64,000 nucleotides of DNA. It comes from Nesterenkonia salmonea. Lineage in GTDB: Bacteria; Actinomycetota; Actinomycetes; Actinomycetales; Micrococcaceae. Position numbers and translations under genes: made by a program. A model generated the notes under the pieces. The model ran no database searches, was not told the DNA's origin, and saw only the letters and a program-made list of their open reading frames with translations. Below, one piece after another: positions 60,313 to 64,000 of the stretch. Where the stretch lies: the NCBI RefSeq assembly GCF_005771525.1, contig NZ_VAVZ01000004.1, positions 1-64,000 of the forward strand. Direction: 5' to 3'. Each line of letters starts with the position of its first letter. Position 1 is the first letter of the stretch.

Positions 60313-61268
60313 GCCAGGAACAGAGCGACGGCGACCATGGAGGGGATCCCAAGGATCGTGGTCACCAGCACCGTGTCGCGGGCAATGGTTTCCCCGGTGC
60401 CGTAGCGTACTGCGGCTACCAGAACGTTCTGCGCCGTAGGCAGCGAAGCCATCACAACAGCGGCCAGCAGCATGAGACCGTCCATGCGGAAAACGAAGGC
60501 TGCAATGACGTAGGCGAGCAGTGGGTGCAGCACCAATTTGATGGACACGGCAATAAGCACATCACGGCGGCGGCCGGACGCTTTGTCCAGCGGGTGCGAG
60601 CCGACGAGCGATAAACCGAAGGCAAGCAGCATCAGTGGAATGGACGCCCCTGCCAGGAGCTCTACAGATTCGTGAATCTGCTCCGGGAGCCTCCAGTTCT
60701 GCCATGAGAAGATCAGCCCCAGTGCGCATCCGATGATCATCGGGTTCCCCAGTGTTTGGCCGAGCCGGCGGAGAACCTCAACACTGGCGCGGGGGCGAAC
60801 CCGCGACGTCGAGCGTTTTCCCGCAGTGAGCTGGTCAAGCAGACCAACGTAGATGGGGGCGTAGAGAGCCAACTGAAACATCACGATGGGCGCAGCGAGG
60901 CTGATGTCTCCCAGCACATAGGCGGCAATGGGGAACCCCAGGTTGGCGGCGTTGACCAGTGAAGCGCTCATCCCGCCAATGACCAGATCGGCCCCTGAGC
61001 GGCCGCGCAGGAAGAATCTTCCGAAGAGAAAGAACAGTCCGAGCATCGTGAAGGCGCTCAGGGCAGCGACTGCGAATTGCGGTCCCAGGACTTCGCGAAT
61101 GGGCGACTCAGAGATGGTGAGGAACAGCAAGCAGGGTGAGGCGACGAAGAAAGCCACCCTGGAGAGAACTACCCGCGCCTCCGGTCCAAGGACTTTGATG
61201 CGGCCCAGCACATAGCCGACCGCGATGATCATCCAGACCACAGCAAATCCGGACAATACTGCCGCCAT
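60309..61268 (-). CDS. AEC (auxin efflux carrier) family transporter
   Basis: About 319 residues with ten hydrophobic segments, the AEC size. G-Y-V-L-G-R (about 19-24), N-A-A-N-L-G-F-P-I-A and N-P-M-I-I-G fit the family, whose bacterial members transport organic acids or amino acids. ATG 61268 with GGAGGAG upstream is chosen rather than 61274. Divergent from dcd. Confidence 0.86.
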   Translation of the reverse strand: MAAVLSGFAVVWMIIAVGYVLGRIKVLGPEARVVLSRVAFFVASPCLLFLTISESPIREVLGPQFAVAALSAFTMLGLFFLFGRFFLRGRSGADLVIGGMSASLVNAANLGFPIAAYVLGDISLAAPIVMFQLALYAPIYVGLLDQLTAGKRSTSRVRPRASVEVLRRLGQTLGNPMIIGCALGLIFSWQNWRLPEQIHESVELLAGASIPLMLLAFGLSLVGSHPLDKASGRRRDVLIAVSIKLVLHPLLAYVIAAFVFRMDGLMLLAAVVMASLPTAQNVLVAAVRYGTGETIARDTVLVTTILGIPSMVAVALFLA

Positions 61269-61376
61269 GCACATCTCCTCCGGTCAGGGGCTTCAGGGGT
61301 TGGGAGAGCCTTTTGCAGGCACCCCCGCACCACCCTACGCCTGCCTGGATGCGGTCACTGCTGGTAATTTGGGTCC

Positions 61377-61958
61377 GTGCTGCTTTCCGATAATGATATT
61401 CGTGCCGCGATCGACGTCGGCCGCATTCGTCTTGATCCGTTCGATGCGGAGATGATCCAACCCTCCAGTGTCGATGTGCGCCTAGAGCGCATGTTCCGAC
61501 TTTTCGACAACCACAAGTACGCTCATATTGACCCTTCCGTTGAGCAGAGTGACCTCACCCGCTTGGTGGAGGTCGACCCGGATGAACCGTTCGTGCTGCA
61601 CCCTGGTGAGTTCGTCCTGGGGTCCACCTATGAGGTTGTGACACTGCCCGACGACGTCGCAGCCCGTTTAGAAGGCAAGTCTTCACTGGGCCGTTTGGGG
61701 CTCCTGACGCACTCCACAGCAGGTTTCATTGATCCCGGTTTCACCGGACAGGTGACGCTGGAGCTCTCCAATATGGCCACACTGCCCATTAAACTGTGGC
61801 CTGGGTCGAAGATCGGGCAGCTGTGCTTCTTCAAGCTCTCTTCGCCCGCATCCACCGGCTATGGTTCAACAGCCCATCAGTCGCGCTACCAAGGCCAGCG
61901 TGGGCCCACTGCTTCGCGCAGCCACGAAAACTTCCACCGGACGATCATCACGTCATGA
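61377..61958 (+). CDS. dcd: dCTP deaminase (actinobacterial bifunctional type)
   Basis: 193 residues. Family blocks: M-L-L-S-D-N-D-I near the start, [20 protein letters not shown] (nucleotide-binding Ser and Arg), and T-A-G-F-I-D-P-G-F-x-G-x-x-T-L-E-L with the catalytic Glu. This class, found in actinobacteria and archaea, turns dCTP straight to dUMP. GTG start at 61377. The stop overlaps the next gene start (ATGA). Confidence 0.94.
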   Translation: MLLSDNDIRAAIDVGRIRLDPFDAEMIQPSSVDVRLERMFRLFDNHKYAHIDPSVEQSDLTRLVEVDPDEPFVLHPGEFVLGSTYEVVTLPDDVAARLEGKSSLGRLGLLTHSTAGFIDPGFTGQVTLELSNMATLPIKLWPGSKIGQLCFFKLSSPASTGYGSTAHQSRYQGQRGPTASRSHENFHRTIITS

Positions 61959-63085
61959 GCGATATCCCTCAGCACTCCTCACCTCGTCACACCGGCCATG
62001 GGCCGGTGCCGAACCTTTCAGCGGATGCTGATGAGCACCCTGATTTTGTCCATGAACGCTCTGCCCCCGAGGACGACCAAACCTCCCGTCCCGGCATCGT
62101 CGCTGTGGCAGGGTGGGCGGTGGGCCTCGTGGTAGCGGCTGTGGCAACCGTTGTCGCGGTATGGCAGGTCAACGAGCATTTCTACGCGCCCGATGCGACA
62201 GCCGAAACCTACTGGGATGCTCTCAGCGCTGGTGAAGGCGCGGAGGCGCTGAGCCTGTTCGAATCAGTGCCTGAGTTCGCCCAGAACGGCGAGGTCGACA
62301 ACCTGCTTCTGACCGGTGCGCCGCTGAGCCGTTCCGCTGAACTGATCGAATCCGCTGAAGTTGCCGAAACCGGCGACGGCGCCGAGTTCAGCTTCACTGC
62401 CGGGGAGGACACCTACACCACCGAGCTGCCGGTGACGCATACCGGAACCTCTTGGGGTTTCTTTGACGACTGGGAAATCGCTTCCGCCGGGATCACCTGG
62501 TTTGAGGTGGACGTCCCCGGCGCACGCCAGGGCGGAATCGGGCAGGTCCAGGTCAACGGTGAACCGGTTAATTTGGACGAGGAGACGGCTCAGCTCTCTG
62601 CCTACGTTCCGACGGTCGCCGAGATCAGCATCGACACCCAATGGCTGACCGGGGCCACCACCCATGTTGTCACGGCTGCCGATGGCGGTGACGCCGCCTC
62701 AGCTGAGCGCGTGACCATGGAACTTGAGGCCTCTGAGGAGGCTGCCCAGCGCCTAGAGGAAGAACTCGCCGCCTATTTCGACGACTGCGACCAGCAGGTG
62801 CTGATGCCCGCCGGCTGCCCAGTGGGCACCACCACACCACATCGGGTTGACCCGGACACCATCAGCTGGAATTTCCCCGAAGCCGAAGAGTTCTCCCTCA
62901 CTTTCGACGCCGAAGGGTGGGAAATCACACACAACGAACTGGTGGCAGAAGCCAGCTTTGACGCCATCCATCACCACACTGGCGAGCAGCTGAACGAGAC
63001 AGAACAGGTGCCGTTCGACCTCGACATCCAGATCGGTGCCAGCGGTGATGACCTGGTGGTCTCCATCAACGGAACCACGCCTTAG
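61955..63085 (+). CDS. Single-pass membrane-anchored extracytoplasmic protein
   Basis: 376 residues. A polar cytoplasmic N-terminus (about 1-48), one transmembrane helix (about 49-72), and a beta-rich acidic extracellular part. Two Cys around [11 protein letters not shown] can form a disulfide. NTF2-like or DUF4878-like features at Y-W-D-A-L-S-A-G-E (about 88) are seen, but the family is not certain. Translation is coupled to dcd by a 4-bp overlap. Confidence 0.65.
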   Translation: MSDIPQHSSPRHTGHGPVPNLSADADEHPDFVHERSAPEDDQTSRPGIVAVAGWAVGLVVAAVATVVAVWQVNEHFYAPDATAETYWDALSAGEGAEALSLFESVPEFAQNGEVDNLLLTGAPLSRSAELIESAEVAETGDGAEFSFTAGEDTYTTELPVTHTGTSWGFFDDWEIASAGITWFEVDVPGARQGGIGQVQVNGEPVNLDEETAQLSAYVPTVAEISIDTQWLTGATTHVVTAADGGDAASAERVTMELEASEEAAQRLEEELAAYFDDCDQQVLMPAGCPVGTTTPHRVDPDTISWNFPEAEEFSLTFDAEGWEITHNELVAEASFDAIHHHTGEQLNETEQVPFDLDIQIGASGDDLVVSINGTTP

Positions 63086-63096
63086 ACTTAGGCCCC

Positions 63097-64000
63097 GTGG
63101 CTAGAGCAAAGATCGAAGAACGCGATCCTGCGGAGCTGAGGTCAGCGCCCGACCCCGAGGTCCTCGAATCCAAGGGGCTGAACTCTGTTCAAGTTTCCGA
63201 ACGACTCCAACTTCAACTGGCCAACGTCCAGCCACACACCACGTCCCGGTCAATCGCTGAGATCCTTCGAACCCACTTGATGACCCTGTTCAACCTCATC
63301 ATTGCGGTCTGTGCCGTCATCATCATCCTCCTGGGACGTTGGCTGGATCTACTCTTCGCCATTGCCGCGGTCGGCAATGTAGTGATCGGGCTCGTCCAGG
63401 AATACAGCGCCAAACGGAAACTCGATGGTATTGCCCTGCTTCATCAGGACCGCATCCGGGTGCTACGTGACGGAATGATCATCCAGATCCACCGTGAGCA
63501 GGTGGTTCTCGACGACGTGCTGGAGCTCCGCCGCGGTGACCAAGTCCCAGCGGACGGGGTCGTTCTCTCCAGTAATGACCTGGACATCGATGAGTCCATG
63601 CTCACCGGTGAGTCTGTTCCTGTCGCAAAACGCCGTGGGGACGGCATACTTTCCGGCACGGCCGTGATCGCCGGCTCCGGCAGGTTCGTGGTCACGGCGG
63701 TCGGGGAGAGGGCTCATGCGGTGAAGCTCACTACTGCGGCTAAGAAGTACCTCAAGATCAATTCTGAGATCCGCCGCGCGCTGGAGCGCATCGCATTCTG
63801 GCTGTCGATCGTCCTCATTCCGATCACGGCGGTGGTGTTCAACGGTCAGATGCTGGCCAATGGTGGATGGCGGACTGCTTGGGCCACCGGGGAGTGGCGT
63901 GAGGCGCTCGTCACCGCCGTGGCGTCTATCACCGCTATGGTCCCCCAGGGTCTGGCACTGATGACGACAATTGCGTTCGCGGTTGCGGCGGTGAAACTGG
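63097..64000 (+). CDS. CtpE-like cation P-type ATPase, 5' part
   Basis: About 301 residues are visible before the window ends, starting at GTG 63097. The actuator motif L-T-G-E-S-V-P, the cytoplasmic V-L-R-R/R-D-G region, and a helix-4 region M-V-P-Q-G-L-A-L-M-T match the CtpE type of calcium (or other divalent cation) pumps in actinobacteria. In that type the motif is usually P-E-G-L; here it is P-Q-G-L. The phosphorylation domain lies beyond the window. Confidence 0.85.
   Translation, partial: MARAKIEERDPAELRSAPDPEVLESKGLNSVQVSERLQLQLANVQPHTTSRSIAEILRTHLMTLFNLIIAVCAVIIILLGRWLDLLFAIAAVGNVVIGLVQEYSAKRKLDGIALLHQDRIRVLRDGMIIQIHREQVVLDDVLELRRGDQVPADGVVLSSNDLDIDESMLTGESVPVAKRRGDGILSGTAVIAGSGRFVVTAVGERAHAVKLTTAAKKYLKINSEIRRALERIAFWLSIVLIPITAVVFNGQMLANGGWRTAWATGEWREALVTAVASITAMVPQGLALMTTIAFAVAAVKL

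Overview
The window looks like chromosome of a mesophilic actinobacterium, most probably of the family Micrococcaceae (Arthrobacter, Nesterenkonia or Auritidibacter-like; the genus cannot be fixed from sequence alone). The reasons are the moderately high GC by eye, a dnaK-grpE-dnaJ-hspR operon with HspR-type (HAIR) inverted repeats, a resuscitation-promoting-factor (Rpf) type cell wall enzyme, a fused mnhA/B Mrp antiporter subunit, a dCTP deaminase of the actinobacterial bifunctional type, and frequent GTG/TTG starts. No tRNA, rRNA, insertion sequence, prophage or CRISPR array was seen.

Layout. 0-4.7 kb: small-molecule exporters (EamA fragment, LysE, an EamA-NUDIX fusion facing a LysR regulator, another EamA) and an unaccompanied RES-domain-like gene. 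4.6-10.4 kb: a metal-handling block with copA-copZ, an AztD-like zinc-chaperone lipoprotein with a His/Asp tail, a secreted protein of unknown function behind three evenly spaced operator-like repeats, and a stand-alone winged-helix regulator. 10.5-13.3 kb: trmB and a lipoprotein penicillin-binding protein. 13.3-17.6 kb: the heat-shock chaperone operon. 17.8-20.8 kb: divergent GABA degradation genes gabD/gabT with a GntR-type palindrome. 20.8-27.4 kb: mixed housekeeping enzymes (SGNH esterase, thiol-dependent reductase, MBL hydrolase, SDR, AMIN-like lipoprotein, MscS channel). 27.5-31.9 kb: hisD and a very large cell wall hydrolase (M23 + SH3 repeats + Rpf) with a long 5' leader.

31.8-35.1 kb: two near-identical copies of a putative ~82-nt small RNA about 1 kb apart around an S4 RNA-binding protein and a Rieske protein, then a YtrA-type GntR/ABC operon with its operator. 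35.2-40.3 kb: HAD phosphatase, a fused FAD/Fe-S D-lactate-dehydrogenase-like enzyme carrying the same 12-bp palindrome as gabT, and pabB. 40.4-46.3 kb: TetR, a coiled-coil MMPL exporter, a lipoprotein and cardiolipin synthase. 46.4-51.9 kb: pabC, a TPP riboswitch driving ykoE and a one-polypeptide ATPase-ATPase-T-component ECF transporter, a nitrilase-family hydrolase and two small membrane-type proteins. 51.9-58.8 kb: a complete six-gene, translationally coupled Mrp Na+/H+ antiporter operon. 58.9-64 kb: MFS and AEC transporters, dcd, a single-pass extracytoplasmic protein and the start of a CtpE-like P-type ATPase.

The most interesting parts are the paired small RNA, the 6.9-10.4 kb metal block with its operator array, the shared palindrome linking GABA and lactate-type catabolism, and the cell wall hydrolase with a recent internal duplication. 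Function calls rest on recognised motifs and family knowledge; no database search was run.
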